In this document: in pieces, positions 45,114-56,900 of the stretch | Numbering within the stretch: position 1 is the stretch's first letter | Layout: the number at the start of each line of letters is the position of its first letter | Notes under the pieces: generated by a model | Database searches by the model: none | What the model saw: only the letters and a program-made list of their open reading frames with translations | Told to the model about the DNA's origin: nothing | Position numbers and translations under genes: made by a program | DNA from: Ramazzottius varieornatus | Lineage: Eukaryota; Tardigrada; Eutardigrada; Parachela; Ramazzottiidae | Direction of reading: 5' to 3' | Assembly: GCA_001949185.1 (NCBI GenBank) | Contig: BDGG01000006.1 | Coordinates: forward strand, 1,113,657 to 1,177,656 | DNA: 64,000 nucleotides

Positions 45114-45529
45114 GGCGGAGCGTTTAAGGTGTCGCGATATATGCCTCAGGTGTTCAAGCGTCAAAGACGCAGCATGCCATATGAGAGGAGAGAAAGGATG
45201 CAGGCATAGCTGGAGGATGGAGAAGACCAGATAGCCAAAGTGGGGTGCAAGAGAACAGGGAGAGTTGCGAGCAAAAACAAGGCAATAAAAAGTGGCCTTG
45301 AACAAATTCGAGCTTCAGAGATCGTGCAAATCTGACATCCTTTGTTTCGATATAACATGGGTTCAGTCACGTGACCGAAGGATCCACACACAAGGAAACT
45401 TCAGACGTTTAAGAAGCGTGCAGGGTTTGCCATAACTGAATGTAGTTCAAAAGTTTAGTACCAGGATGCGATTTACTGGTTGCGGTTTTTGCGTGAAGGT
45501 TGAGCTTCGAGGTAAAGCCGTGGTTGTAT

Positions 45530-45565
45530 GAAGCGATTGAAGCGATTGAAGCGATTGAAGCGATT
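45530..45565. repeat. Tandem repeat, GAAGCGATT x4
   Basis: Four perfect 9-bp units. Confidence 0.9.
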
Positions 45566-45756
45566 ATTCCCTAAATATTCCGTAGATATTAATACGGCAG
45601 AACACCAAAGGAGAGAGTCAAGAAGTTGACGGCATACACAGTGATTGCACAGCCAAATGCACAAAGGCGTCAATCAAGTAATTGACTGCCCGATTTGATC
45701 ATTTTGCCAGCTGCGTTTCGCACAATCAATCCAGGTTTCGCTCTGATGGGGCTTTT

Positions 45757-45833
45757 TCATTTTTTATCCGTCCTTGTTCATTTTTTATCCGGGGTGACAA
45801 TTACTTATTCGCGGATAAAAAATGGATAAAAAC
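45757..45833. repeat. Inverted/direct repeat of ATTTTTTATCCG
   Basis: CATTTTTTATCCG occurs twice in direct order, then CGGATAAAAAATGGATAAAAA in inverse, giving a foldable 77-bp segment. Confidence 0.75.
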
Positions 45834-46355
45834 CGTCATCCTATCTCGTCCGTGAGAAACCCTGTGCATGATGATCGATTGTGGTTGTTTACAAGATGTG
45901 TCTGGCTTCATGGTGCTATGACGAAAGAACATGCCTATTCACGTGCTTTATCTGATTGCAGATGGATATACGACTTTCTCTGATTTGACCAGATTGCACA
46001 TGAGCAACCACGGTCCACCCGACAAACGTCTACACGGACAGAAGAATTGCCTGTTAATATTCGTCCTCGCGGGTAGCTTTTTGCAACTACAAAAAGATAG
46101 GTTTTCGCAGGAAGAGTTGGGTAATAGCGCCATTCTATACAATACAGATACGGTAAATCAAATGTTGGGGACTTGTCACTGCGCATCTGCCGATCCGACT
46201 GAACCTTCCACTCCAGCAAGCAACAGCTATGACGGCTACTCACGCGTACACTGGCGGCATGAGAACTCGAATAAGGATATAGTAGGTTTGGGTCGTACAC
46301 GATGCATTTGATTTCACAAAGAGTATTCTGCCATCTAAGAAAAGACGCCGGCCCG

Positions 46356-48783
46356 TCATGAAACCACACCACACACCGCAGAGTTATCGTGAATTTTCAC
46401 GGCGTCGTTCTTGCTCTTTCCACCTCGCTTCATCCAGCAAGTTCCTCGCTGCCAATGGAAATGCGTACAACCCTGGGATTGCGCACATGCAGGTCCGCAT
46501 TGCGCTGCAGAGACAGTGACGGTAGACATGTCATTCCCGAGAAAATCGCATCCATTTGCCCAGTTATCGTACCACTCGATAGCCCGTTCGCTTAGCGGCG
46601 GCACCACGCCGCAGACCACAGCATCATCGGCGACCCGGACAGCATCTTCCTTTCTCTTACCACCCTGTTTCAGTCGGCAGGTTCCTCCGTCCGCACTTGA
46701 CCAAGTAAAGTGTGTACAGTCAGGTGTGGTCAAACAGGCGGGACCGCAGTCCGGCCCAGATACTTTTACAATAGACAGATCGTCGCCCGGGAACTCACAC
46801 CCGTATGCCCAGTCGTCTTCCTTCCATTCAATCGCTCGTTCGGCTTGTGGAACTACCACGCCACACACCACAGCGTTATCGTAGACTCTAACAGCATCTT
46901 CTTTCCTCTTCTCACCCTGCTTCAGGTAGCAGTTACCTCCGATCCAATGGAAATGAGTACAGCCTTCTTGTCGAAGACATGTCGGTCCGCACTGAGCGCC
47001 CGCAACCTCGACGCTGGTCAGACTGTTTCCGGGAAAGTCACACCCAAATGCCCAGTTCTCCTTATTCCAGTCAATGGTACGTTTCATCAAGGGTTTCACC
47101 ACGCCGCACACCACAGAACTATCGGCGACCTTGACGGCATCTTCTTTCCTTTTACCACCCTGTTTTAGCCGGCAGGTACCTCCCTCACTTTTTGACCATG
47201 TGAAATGTGTGCAACCGTGAGTGCTTTCACAAGTACGCCCACAGTTTCTCCCGGGAATCTTGACGGTGGACAAATCATTACCGGGGAAGTCACAGCCGTG
47301 AGCATAGTTCTCATCGGTCCACCGTATTCCTGAAAAACAGTCGCTCAATAGGAGGTTAGAAAAATAAAAGCCTCTGAGCGAGTTACTCGTCCGAGCGTAC
47401 CTTCGTTCGATCCACGTGGTATCGTCGGGCTACTGCATTCGTAAAGCCGGTTGATTTTTTCCACGTCCAAAAGACTGAGACCTTCTCGGTTCCCCAGCTT
47501 GACGCCCCGTATCCTTGGCACAATGGTCGGTTTCATAGAATCGATGGCGAACGCGTTTTCTTCGTAGTGCTGCAGAGATTAACGAATATCCCACCCTTAA
47601 TCCGCTAGTACGCCATTCCCAAGCTGAAGGTGACTTACCATGATCGACGCATAGTCATACGGCATATTCAAATTATCCGTCCTTTCTGCATTGAAGTTCT
47701 TGTTTTTTGTACCTGCTTACAGAAAAAAATCATACTGTAAATATTCGCTGCGTCCGCGCAGTACGTCATCGTATAGGTGAAGTACAGCCCCGGTCCGGTT
47801 TCACGGATTGCGCAACCCCCTGCGTGGGTGCATTGTCACGTACGTGTACGTACTGCGCGGACGCAGCAAATATTTACAGTAATCATTTGAAGAGTGTATG
47901 CACCTACCTACAGATCAACTACTCGTACCGTTCACAACGTTGTCCCACACGATGGTTACGTACTCATCACGATCGTTTCGACTCTGCTCGTGGAAAAAGC
48001 CTATCTCGTGCAGAATCTCGTGCTGGACCGTACCGAAAGTTTCACACCCGATACCAAGGTTGATCAGTTGTCCCCGACCGTCATTTTTCCTGCGCCGGGC
48101 AATGTCGGAATAGCACCTTTGAACCGGAAGTTACTACATATGTATTTCCTTTTCTAGAAATGCGTATGACATAGCGTTCGAACAAGGTTGCCATGATCCT
48201 GATGTGATCTTACCCTTCTGGCGACTCTCTCGCAAATCTGATAAAATGTGGTTCGGCGATGCGCGGAACGAACCGAACACAAGTCTTGGCCATTAGATCT
48301 CTCAGCGCTTCCTCAATGATTTGTTTTTCTTCCCCCGAAGCTGAAATGGAAACTTGCCGAATAAACATGGTCCAAATGAAGTGCACAGCGCTATCACGAA
48401 GAGCTTATATCCTAAAGCAAAGCCATGGCTTTGTCCAAAGCCTCGGAAACCCCGTACCGAAAGCTAGACCAAGCTGATACGGTACCAAACCATTCTTCCA
48501 TCGTAGTCTTCGGTCGAAAATGGCGTTGTTCAACTGCATATCCTGTGAATACAAAACCGACTTTAAGATTCGATGTACACTGTGCGCTACAGTACAACAG
48601 GTGGATCTTCGTTCATCTGACCGTGAAAGCGAAATCGGTCCTCTCATCCATTCCATCAATCCAAATGTCACCCTCGTAAAGATAAGCTCCAGCAAACGTC
48701 GACATGTATATGAAAAAGAAAGACATTAAAGAGGCTCGGGAGTAACGCCTTTCGAAATTCCATGTCCCACAAAGGTCATTCAT
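46356..48783 (-). CDS. Astacin metalloprotease with four PAN/apple-like repeats (A)
   Basis: Seven exons, phases all consistent, 592 aa: 48783-48622, 48542-48458, 48340-48214, 48116-47929, 47712-47639, 47569-47401, 47329-46356. N-terminal hydrophobic signal region, then a short propeptide with YEGDI (the aspartate-switch motif F/Y-x-G-D that blocks the zinc). The catalytic domain has the zinc site HEILHEIGFFHEQSR and the Met-turn SIMHY, the latter split by an intron. Exon 7 encodes four repeats of about 80 residues, each W...NWA-GCDFPGNDL...CG...C...GCTHF-W...GTC-K...DAV...VCGVV, six Cys per repeat, which look like PAN/apple domains for protein or glycan binding. Predicted secreted endopeptidase. 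The start is chosen by alignment with the two paralogues. Intron 4 contains a 147-bp MITE. Confidence 0.9.
47734..47880. mobile_element. 147-bp MITE with 33-bp terminal inverted repeats
   Basis: Left end ACTGTAAATATTCGCTGCGT and right end match inversely over 33 bp with one mismatch. Flanked by a perfect direct repeat AATCAT (47728-47733 and 47881-47886), the likely target-site duplication. Located in intron 4 of astacin A. Confidence 0.9.
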
Positions 48784-49573
48784 GCTTCCCAGCTCACGGA
48801 TGACAGGAAGTTCTAAGCGCGATGATGCTTTGACAAAAGCAACGCCAGTAAATGGCAAAAATTTAAACAACGCGAAATACGTGTGCTTTTGTTGTGAGAA
48901 ATAGCTAGACAGCTCGACAAGACTGAAGCTTGTTTAAAGAGATAATAATCAGCTCAAATTATCAGGAAACTAAGTTAACCCGTCAGACAACACTCACATG
49001 CATCACAAAAAACATTGGGAATGACGTGATCGGCTCGCTTTATCTGGAATGTAATGCAATGTTCTCTGAAATTTTACCAGAATAGGTCCAGATGATAATA
49101 AGGATAAATTCAGAGCATTTTCACTGAGCAATCACTCGAAAGCTGCAAGTCACAGTCCGGTCGCTCGAGATGTATACAAAACGTTTTCGGTTTCATTTTA
49201 GGGTTTGCTAAACATTCATCAAACAGCATACCAAGCTAAAGGTGAAAATTTCGCGATAGAGTAGACTGCACCTTGCTTTGACTGGGGTAGTTAAGTCGCA
49301 CGTTCTTGTCTGTGTGGGCATGGTGAGCAGTATCGTTGACTTTGATGATTTTCGTGGTTAGCATTCGAAAAATTTTGTACACATTTCGAGCGACTATTTC
49401 AGATAAGAGGGTGCAGTGCATTGTCCCGGTGAGGCCTCTGCGCAGCAGCTGAAGCATCAGTCTTACCAGTAAGCGAAGTCGTGACAGATGGTTGGCAGCG
49501 AATGTGTGAAGTCGCACAGCCCCGTGCAGGCTATACTCGGTTACGAAGTGAGAGCACTGAATTGTGGATTATG
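48784..49573. other. Upstream region of astacin A, no gene seen
   Basis: Should hold the astacin A promoter. The short ORF at 49236-49517 has no recognisable domain. Confidence 0.4.
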
Positions 49574-50195
49574 AGCGGCCGGAACGGCAAAAATGATGTT
49601 GGTAGTCTTCGAGCCTGTTCAGCCCTTGCTTATTTTTAGACTGGGTAATTATATCAATGTTACATCGATAAAATTAGCCAGTCTGAGAATAAGCAGGCTC
49701 TGGACGGGGTCGCAGACAGGCTCCCCCACGGAATTTCACTAGTCCATGACTAGCAAAATTCACCAGTCTCAAAAAAGACAGGCTCTAAACAGACTCGATA
49801 AGAAGTTCCGTAATCTTGACCAGATTACAAACCTGCATGTCGAGGCCTGTTTACACTTTTACACAGGTGTGTGACTTGCAGGTGCGCGTCGCAAGGCAGG
49901 TGAATGTCGCCGGACTGCGCGGTCACGATTTAGAAGCTTTGTGTGCCAACGCGCGAGACATGCACCTGCGTACTGCCTTGCGACGCGCCTGCCTTTTTTG
50001 AGACTGGTGAATTTTACTAGTCATGGACTAGTGAAATTCCGTACGGGAGCCTGTCTGCGACCCCGTTCAGAGCCTGCTTTTTTTCAGACTGGCAAATTTT
50101 ATCGATGTAACATTGCTAAAATTGCCCAGTCTAAAAATAGGCAAGGTCTGAACAGGCTCGGAGGCTACCAACCTCATTTTTGACGTTCCGGCCGC
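49574..50195. mobile_element. Fold-back element 1, about 622 bp
   Basis: Nearly the whole segment is an imperfect palindrome. Outer arms of about 215 bp (49574-49790 and about 49985-50195) begin GCGGCCGGAACG and match at about 90 % by eye; the inner part repeats GGTGCGCGTCGCAAGGCAGG inversely at about 49880-49990. No transposase ORF. Consistent with a non-autonomous fold-back transposon. Confidence 0.85.
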
Positions 50196-50992
50196 CCACT
50201 GCATCTCCCCTGGCTTTCCAGTGTCCATTTGCTTCCCAGATGGTTAAGTCCCCAGCTAAACCCAAGATTCAAACAACATAATGCCAGTCTACGTATGCCC
50301 AAAATAGCCCAAAAAACCCGAAAATTTGCACGATCGAGGACACTCGATCCTGAGACTACAATAGGAACCTTGCGCTTTGCGCATATGAATCTAACGACAA
50401 CTAGTTGATTTCGAAAGGCATGGTTTATAGAATCATTTGCTAGAACCCTTGAGAGGTTGCAAAAGTAGATAAACGATGTACTCGTACAGTAATAAACGAC
50501 TGAAGCTGGCCATGATAGTTTGCCTGGGAGCAATTAGCCCACCAAGCTAAAAAATGCCGGCTCGACTGCAATTCTAAAACTCTCATCGTGAATTTTCCGA
50601 CAAGTTTGAAAAATCAGTGGTGACAACTTTGCTTAAACGGGCTGTATATAGATGGAGTGATTGAAGGACTATTCGACTGCTGCCTTACGTAAAGACCAAT
50701 GTGTGTTGTCGACTTGCAATGACGTAGCAAAGAATGGAAAATCTATGGAAGTCTCGCTATAACCTTTTGTCTTGTAACGTTCCGTAAGCACGTCGCTCAT
50801 GCTGGATTCTGACTGAACAAGCAGGCGCGTGGTTGCAGATGCTCTAATCTAGAGAGTGAAATGGGTTTTTGCTTTTGTTTCTGTTGTAGCTGATTCCACG
50901 GTCGACCTAACTTCACAAAAGACATCTCACAAAATAGCCAACATCATATTCACAAACTCTTTTATAACCGTAGATGCCCTTTTGATATATTA
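50196..50992. other. Between fold-back elements, no gene seen
   Basis: No coding signal found; the ORF at 50174-50533 overlaps the fold-back arm. Confidence 0.4.
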
Positions 50993-51550
50993 CCAGGCGC
51001 GTCCCATAGGCAATTTTTTGTCGTAAAAACTTGCATAATAAAAAGTCTTCGAACTTTATCCCTAACGTCATAACTCGAGATGTCGGCTCCTTTCGGTACG
51101 AACAGCTCGTCCCGGTAACGGCAAGGACCGCGCCGAACAGGTTTTCACTCAAAAATAGCACAGAGCAGGGCCGGCGCGGCCTGGGTTGAATGTATCAAGC
51201 TTGGCACATGACATACTGACAGTAGATGATTAGTGAAGAGCATTCGAGCACTTTTTACCATAGTTGGTTGATAAATATCGAAGTTTGAAGGGTTCTCGTC
51301 AACCAAATATCGTATAAAGTGCTCGAACGACGAAAGCTATTAGCTAGTCGTCTGGTGTCAATCTGTCTGCACCAGGCTTGCTCTGTGTTGTTTCTTAGTA
51401 AAAATATGTTCGGCGCGTTTCATGACGGTACCGGGACGACTGCACGTACCGAGCGGAGCCGACGATTCGAGTCGTGATGTCAAGGGCAAAGTTCAAAGGC
51501 AGTTTTAGGCAATTTTTTACGACAAAAATTTGCCTATGGGACGCGCCTGA
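50993..51550. mobile_element. Fold-back element 2, about 557 bp
   Basis: Left arm begins CAGGCGCGTCCCATAGGC at 50994; right arm ends with its inverse at 51549. Arms of roughly 180 bp share AATTTTTTGTCGTAAAAA and GTCGGCTCC, at moderate identity. An inner inverse pair (TTCGAGCACTTT / AAAGTGCTCGAA) lies near 51245 and 51320. Non-autonomous. Confidence 0.8.
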
Positions 51551-51669
51551 TGAGTAAAATATCCCAAACGGTAAAGTAGGCAATTTGTTACGCAAAAGAA
51601 CTGCATGGTTGACCTGAACCGAAGCGTCATCAATAGGAACTTATAATCGACCGCGGGAAAGCCCACGGG

Positions 51670-53737
51670 CTAGCCAAAAGGTGAACCCCATGAATTCGAG
51701 GAATACGAACGCCAGGATGTCGAAGAAGGTGAACTCCGTGATGTCCAAGACGAAGCCCATGATTTCGAAGAAGGTGAACTCCATGATATCGAAGGTGAAC
51801 TCCGTGATGTCCAAGACGAAGCCCATGATTTCGAAGAAGGTGAACTCCATGATGTCCAAGAGGGTGAACTCCGTGATGTCCAAGCAGAGGACGGAAAGCT
51901 ATTCGGAAAACGGATTTCGTCGGACCAGGGCCAGCTATCTTTCCGTTCAACCGTGGCTGGTTTGTAGGTCTTCGTCTTCAGCTGAGACGAAGCTCTTTTT
52001 AGCACCCCACATACCACCGATTTATCGTCAATTTGAACGGCGTCTCCTTTCAGTTTAGTTCCCTGCTTCAGCCAGCACGTGCCTTCTTCCTCCTCCGTCC
52101 ACTTGAAATGCGTGCAACCTTGGTATGCCGCACATATCGGTTCGCAGTTGTACATCGGAGCATTGGCGTACCCCAGGTCATTCCCGGGAAAGTCACATCC
52201 AAACGCCCAGTTACCTTTCCATTCAGTCGTCCTGCCAGAAACTGGCTGTGCTACGCCGCACATGTGCACTACGGATTGATCAGTAACCTTGATGGCGTCT
52301 TCTTTGCTTTTACCGCCTTCTTTCAGGCCACAGGTTCCTCCACCGATGTCTGACCATGCGAAGTGCGTACAGCCGGGAGTGTTAAGGCAAGCTAGGTCAC
52401 ATTGTGTGCTTTCGGAGAACTGGTGAATGAACAGATCGTCACCGGGGAAATCACAATCCAAAGCCCAGTTCCCGACCCACTTTAATCCTATAACAGACCA
52501 CTCATCAACTACACCAGCGAGCAGGTTTACAGTTGTGCCGCTTGATACCTGTGTGTGCACGTGTTCCCGACTTCGGCGGTTCTGCACGTCCGTAGCAGTT
52601 GTAAAGTCGATTAATTTTCAGCACGTCCAAAGCGCTCACAACATCACGGTTCCCCAACCTAGCATTTGGCCATGGGTTCTTCGGAACAATAGTCGGCTTT
52701 GTTTCGTCGATGGCGAATGCATTCCATTCATAGTGCTTCATGAAACGATAAAACAAATCATTCCTACCAGTTAACAAACACTGTTAAACGTAGCCGCCAT
52801 AGCCTTTCTTCCTCGGGTACTGTACCATGATCGATCCATAGTCGTAAGGCATGTCCAAATTATCCGTCCTTACTGCATTGAAGTTGGAGTTATCCGTACC
52901 TGAAAGTATGCCTTGGGTTCGACAGGACTACCTACGTATTTACCGAAATGAGTACCTTACCATTGATCACGTTGTTCCATTTGATGATAACGTACTGATC
53001 GCGATCGCTGCGGCTCTGTTCATGCCAAAAGCCCAAGGCGTGCAGAACTTCGTGCTGAATAGTCCCAAAATCGTCACACCCAACTCCGAGATTAATCAGT
53101 TGACCACCACGTGTCCGATTACGACCAACTGTCGAGAAGCATCTTAAAAGAGACCAGAAGTTATACGGTACACGCTAGTTGATCTGAAATATTATTGATA
53201 ATACGGGCTTCACTGAAGCAGGGATGGTTTACCTTGTTGGATCCTTTCTCGCAAAATCCAAGAAATAAGGCTCGTTGGTTCGCGGAACAAAGCGAACACA
53301 CGTTTTTTTCATCAAATCTGCCAGTGCCGCCTCAACATTGGCTTTTCCTTGTTCAGATGCTATAAATGAAAGGAGAGTGAGCATAGGAAGCAACAGTCCA
53401 GTTACAGTAAGGAAAACGAACGCACCGAACGACTTGCGAAATCGGTAAGGAACCACGCTATTTTCCCAGCGTAAGCTCGGATCAAGAACGGCATTGTTCA
53501 ACAGGATAGTCTGTAAGCATTAGAAACTATTTCGTCGCTCGTGGTCAACTGGATAACTGCGGCAGTTCAACTGACCGTTGATCCGGAATCGGCGTTTTCT
53601 TCCTCTCCATCAAACCAAATGTCGCCCTCGTAAAGATAAGCTCTGGCCAAAGTCGACGTTGAGATGAGGATGAAGGAGAGTATGAAAACTCGGAAACAGC
53701 GGCATTCCGAATATAATCTTCCACTGCACCCGTCCAT
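51670..53737 (-). CDS. Astacin metalloprotease with two PAN/apple-like repeats and Ser/Trp-rich tail (B)
   Basis: Seven exons with the same phases as gene A, 544 aa: 53737-53576, 53510-53426, 53359-53233, 53142-52961, 52899-52826, 52735-52549, 52487-51670. Exons 2 and 3 are exactly 85 and 127 bases, as in the other two paralogues. Signal region, aspartate-switch YEGDI, zinc site HEVLHALGFWHEQSR, Met-turn SIM|HY across a weak donor GTACAG. Two PAN/apple-like repeats follow; the first has VVHMCGV, with two extra residues. The tail of about 75 residues is made of Ser, Trp, Pro and Lys/Arg (TSRSSPS, SSKSWASS), encoded by a minisatellite. Predicted secreted protease; the tail could be a flexible or adhesive segment, which is inference. 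Confidence 0.88.
51681..51885. repeat. Coding minisatellite in astacin B tail
   Basis: A unit of about 24 bp (GTGAACTCCRTGATGTCCAA on the plus strand) is arranged in a higher-order unit of about 66 bp that occurs at about 51731-51795 and 51797-51862, followed by single units. The reading frame of the tail stays open through all copies. Confidence 0.85.
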
Positions 53738-54453
53738 CCTGTCTAGCTCACGGATGAAACAAAGCTAACACGTACAGTCCCAATAAACGGTATTCAAATA
53801 CGGACCCAAAAAGCGCTTTTTACTTCCAACCCCGTTCTCAAAATAAATTTGAGCAGTACGAGAAACTAAAATTCTGTTGTCACAAACTTGAAGACACAGT
53901 CTCTGGCGGCTAGACAAGACTAACGTTTAGAAGTGACAATCCGTCTTCCATTTTGGGGAAGCCAAGCGGCACAAAAGCAGCAAATGACGAATGTAGTGGG
54001 TGCTTGTCCAAAGTACAAAACTGTTTTTCGTAAATACCATCACGAAAACACGTCTGAACAGTAAACCTCAACCATTCATGTTCTATACCGTAAATCTATA
54101 CCGTAAGCTTTTGACGTGTTTTTCCTTGTTTAGATTTGTCTTTTTTCCTTTTGGAAACTGAATATTATCTTGAATAAAGACAAAACACCATTCCTAAGGG
54201 TCGGGTTTACGACGCGGAGGAGAGCAGCCCTGAAATACAGGAAAATGTCTGAGCCGTTGTTCAGATCACTTCCTCCAGAAAATCTTGGATGATCTTCTGA
54301 ACATACGTACCGTTTCGCATGTTTCGATTGAGAGACTCGCTCGCGGTCATCCTGAACCCGGGGAGAGTTTACTTGATTGTCCGCACGCTAAAGTCTGACT
54401 CACCGAGTTCGGACTTTGGACTGCGGCACTGATAAGCCATTCTGACTCACACC
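53738..54453. other. Upstream of astacin B, no gene seen
   Basis: Should hold the astacin B promoter. No ORF of note. Confidence 0.4.
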
Positions 54454-55009
54454 AGGCTTGGCGCAGGCAGGGCAATTTAAGGCAATAAACTTAGGGCAAT
54501 AGTCAATTTTGCCCCAATTTCCCTCGAATTTCCCGAAATTGGCCGAATTGCCCGAAGGTTATCCATAATTGCCTGAACAAGTCCAATGGTTCTCCGTGGT
54601 GCTGGAAGTATGAGAACGTCCGTTTCCGCTGTCCTAGCCTCGTCACTACTCGGCACGGAAATTCAGGGAAGCAGACGAAGGTCAACTGTAAAAGCCGCAA
54701 TATTAGCAAGCGGACTACGATTTACTGGGCATTTCTTTTACAGTACACGAGTAGGCTTTGGGACTTCGAATGTAACAGGTTTTTATCAGGCAGGTTTTTT
54801 ATCAGAAGTATCGCAAATGTTTGTGTCGCACAAAAAGCATTGTTCTCGTAACACAACTGGATGCGTTTGAGCAATTATGGGTAAACTTCGAGCAATTTTG
54901 AGTAAATTCGGGAAATTCGGGCAATCTCGAGTAAATTTGGGTAAATTCGAGCAAAATTGACCATTGCCTGAAGTCAGTTGCCTTAAATTGCCCTGCCTGT
55001 GCCAAGCCT
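54454..55009. mobile_element. 556-bp non-autonomous element with about 32-bp terminal inverted repeats
   Basis: Starts AGGCTTGGCGCAGGCAGGGC and ends with the inverse of it (one base different). Inside, near both ends, short G/A-rich repeats such as AAATTCGGG recur, in opposite directions at the two ends (subterminal repeats). No transposase. Confidence 0.85.
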
Positions 55010-56900
55010 ACATCGAATACGTGTATGCAATATTGAAGGGTTAGTTCAAGGATTATTTAAGGGCAAATTTAATGGTGAAGAATGCGCGAGGAAGGTTTTT
55101 CTGTGGTCCGCGTGTCCCACGAAAACGGATCGATTGTTCGACTCAGAATAACCTCGTGAACAAAACACTTGCTTTTCTCTGTCTCGCGTTCCCCAAAGGG
55201 AACGAGATCTAAATTTCACGTGCCCCGAAACCCGCACCCATGTCGAAAACATACGAACCTGTGACAAAATTAGCACCTAGGGTAAATTTCACCCTCACTC
55301 TGACTGCACCCTGCACCGAACTAGAGCAGCTCGCCACTAGATAACTTGAAAACCGTGAGCTGGTGCACACAGGAACCAGTATCCTGGAGAATCGCCTTTC
55401 CCCGTTTTTCGGTACGGACTCCCGGACACATTTAAACGAAACCCTGCTTCAGCAAACTGACCGAGCCATGTTTTCAAGATCGAGTCGCTGATCCAGAGCA
55501 CAGAGGCGGCGAAGCCGCCAGAATGCAATGCTACGGGGTGCACCGGGGGTGCTGCCCTATGTTGCAAAACGGGTTGCGCTCAGCTGAGCGGAGAGTGCAA
55601 GTGCAGCGGGAATAAATCAATATGAAACCAACCAGTAGGCAATCAAATCGGTTGATTTACTATAACTTATGATCCGCCCTGAATTTTGACGTCTCTTCCG
55701 CTTCCTGCGGTGTCTTCCAGGATTTTATTCCGCCGAATCAGTCTATCTCAGTGTGTGGAGCAAACTCTCTTCCATCTTTCTGTCATATTTGTTAGAAGAT
55801 CAGAGTGGACAGACTGGCGTGAATCCCTTGTGAGCTTCGTCCTGCTAAGTTAATTGACAATCAACTTAGCAATAGGGTGAAAGCGACCCGACCATGGCCA
55901 CGCGACCGGTGACCATGGTCGGGTCGCGCCCACCATACTCCGCACCCCTAAGCTCCTCATCTGAGATGCGACGTATTTCAACCACACAGAAACACTTCCC
56001 GTTCTGCAGTTAGGCTCTTGATTAGCCCCAGAGCTACTTACCTCAGCCTGCTGCGATAACACACGTTCGCTCGAGCATCGAGCAAGAAAACATCTGAATA
56101 AGTATGACAGTAACAGGCACATGGTTCGTTAATGTCCTACTCCTATACTAACATAACCCGAAAGAAACTTCTGACAAGGTCGTGGACCGTCTAAAAAGAA
56201 ATTTCTAAACAAAAATCGCAGCAACATATTCTCGACCCGCTCGGATGGGACCAGTAGAATTATAAAACGTGAAATATATAAAACGTGCTTGCCGGTATAG
56301 CAATTTACCTTTCTCTGCTTTTAATTGAGCTACAGTAATTAAAACTCGCTTATAACATTGACAACGAAGTTTAGTAAACCGTCGAAGGTCAGGCGAAGGT
56401 GATTTAAAATGAATTCGTGAACAGAGCCTGGTCGAGGTAGGCCGTGCCTAGGATTTTCCGATGCCAGTCTATCAAAAAAATTTTCCCTTGGTCGCCAGTT
56501 TTGATTGAGCGTCAGTATATCATTACGATCGGTGAATCGATCGGAACAAGCTCCTGGTGACGTCGAAAAAACCTGAGCGCCGCCTAGCTCAGCCAGGTTT
56601 CGTTCGTGAAAGATTACCTGTGCAAGTTTATGAAATCGAGTGTATTTCGTGCTCGCGCGTTTTTTCTGAAAAACGAATGGTGTACCCGAGGAACGAGAAT
56701 CTGTCTGTCCGTTGGTAAGCCTTTGAGCTTCAGTATCTGGCTATTCGAGAAGGTCTACCCTAAATAAAGAGGGAAGAAGGGTGGGGAGCAGCCGCGCAGG
56801 TACAAGCGCCTGACCTAAATGTGGGGATGGACAAAAATGGGGGGAACGGAGCGAAAGCGGCTGCGCTTCGATTGATTTAATTGATTGGTCAACCTCAGCT
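55010..56900. other. Intergenic before the assembly gap
   Basis: Contains the 15-bp perfect hairpin at 55883-55927. No gene supported. Confidence 0.4.
55883..55927. repeat. Perfect 15-bp GC-rich hairpin
   Basis: GCGACCCGACCATGG at 55883-55897 and its exact inverse at 55913-55927, with a 15-base loop. A weaker 9-bp hairpin (TGCTAAGTT/AACTTAGCA) lies just before it at 55843-55871. Confidence 0.85.

Larger units (their letters stand above)
40252..45305 (-). mobile_element. Non-LTR (LINE-like) retrotransposon, degenerate
   Basis: Collinear minus-strand parts: ORF1 (45113-44194), a CCCH finger region, an apurinic-type endonuclease, reverse transcriptase and a C-terminal zinc finger. There are no LTRs. 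Several frame changes between parts show that it is not intact, unless some are programmed. Clade is uncertain (Jockey/CR1/I-like by general look). I see no clear target-site duplication or poly(A) end. Confidence 0.85.
45306..46355. other. Intergenic with small repeats
   Basis: Holds a 9-bp tandem repeat (45530-45565) and an inverted repeat (45757-45833). No gene seen. Confidence 0.5.

Noticed and set aside
46389-47168. Plus-strand ORFs across 46.4-47.2 kb
   Set aside because: Antisense shadows of the repeated PAN/apple exon of astacin A.
51681-51885. Regular short repeats resembling a CRISPR array
   Set aside because: Units are contiguous with no unique spacers, sit in frame in the last exon of astacin B, and the genome is eukaryotic.
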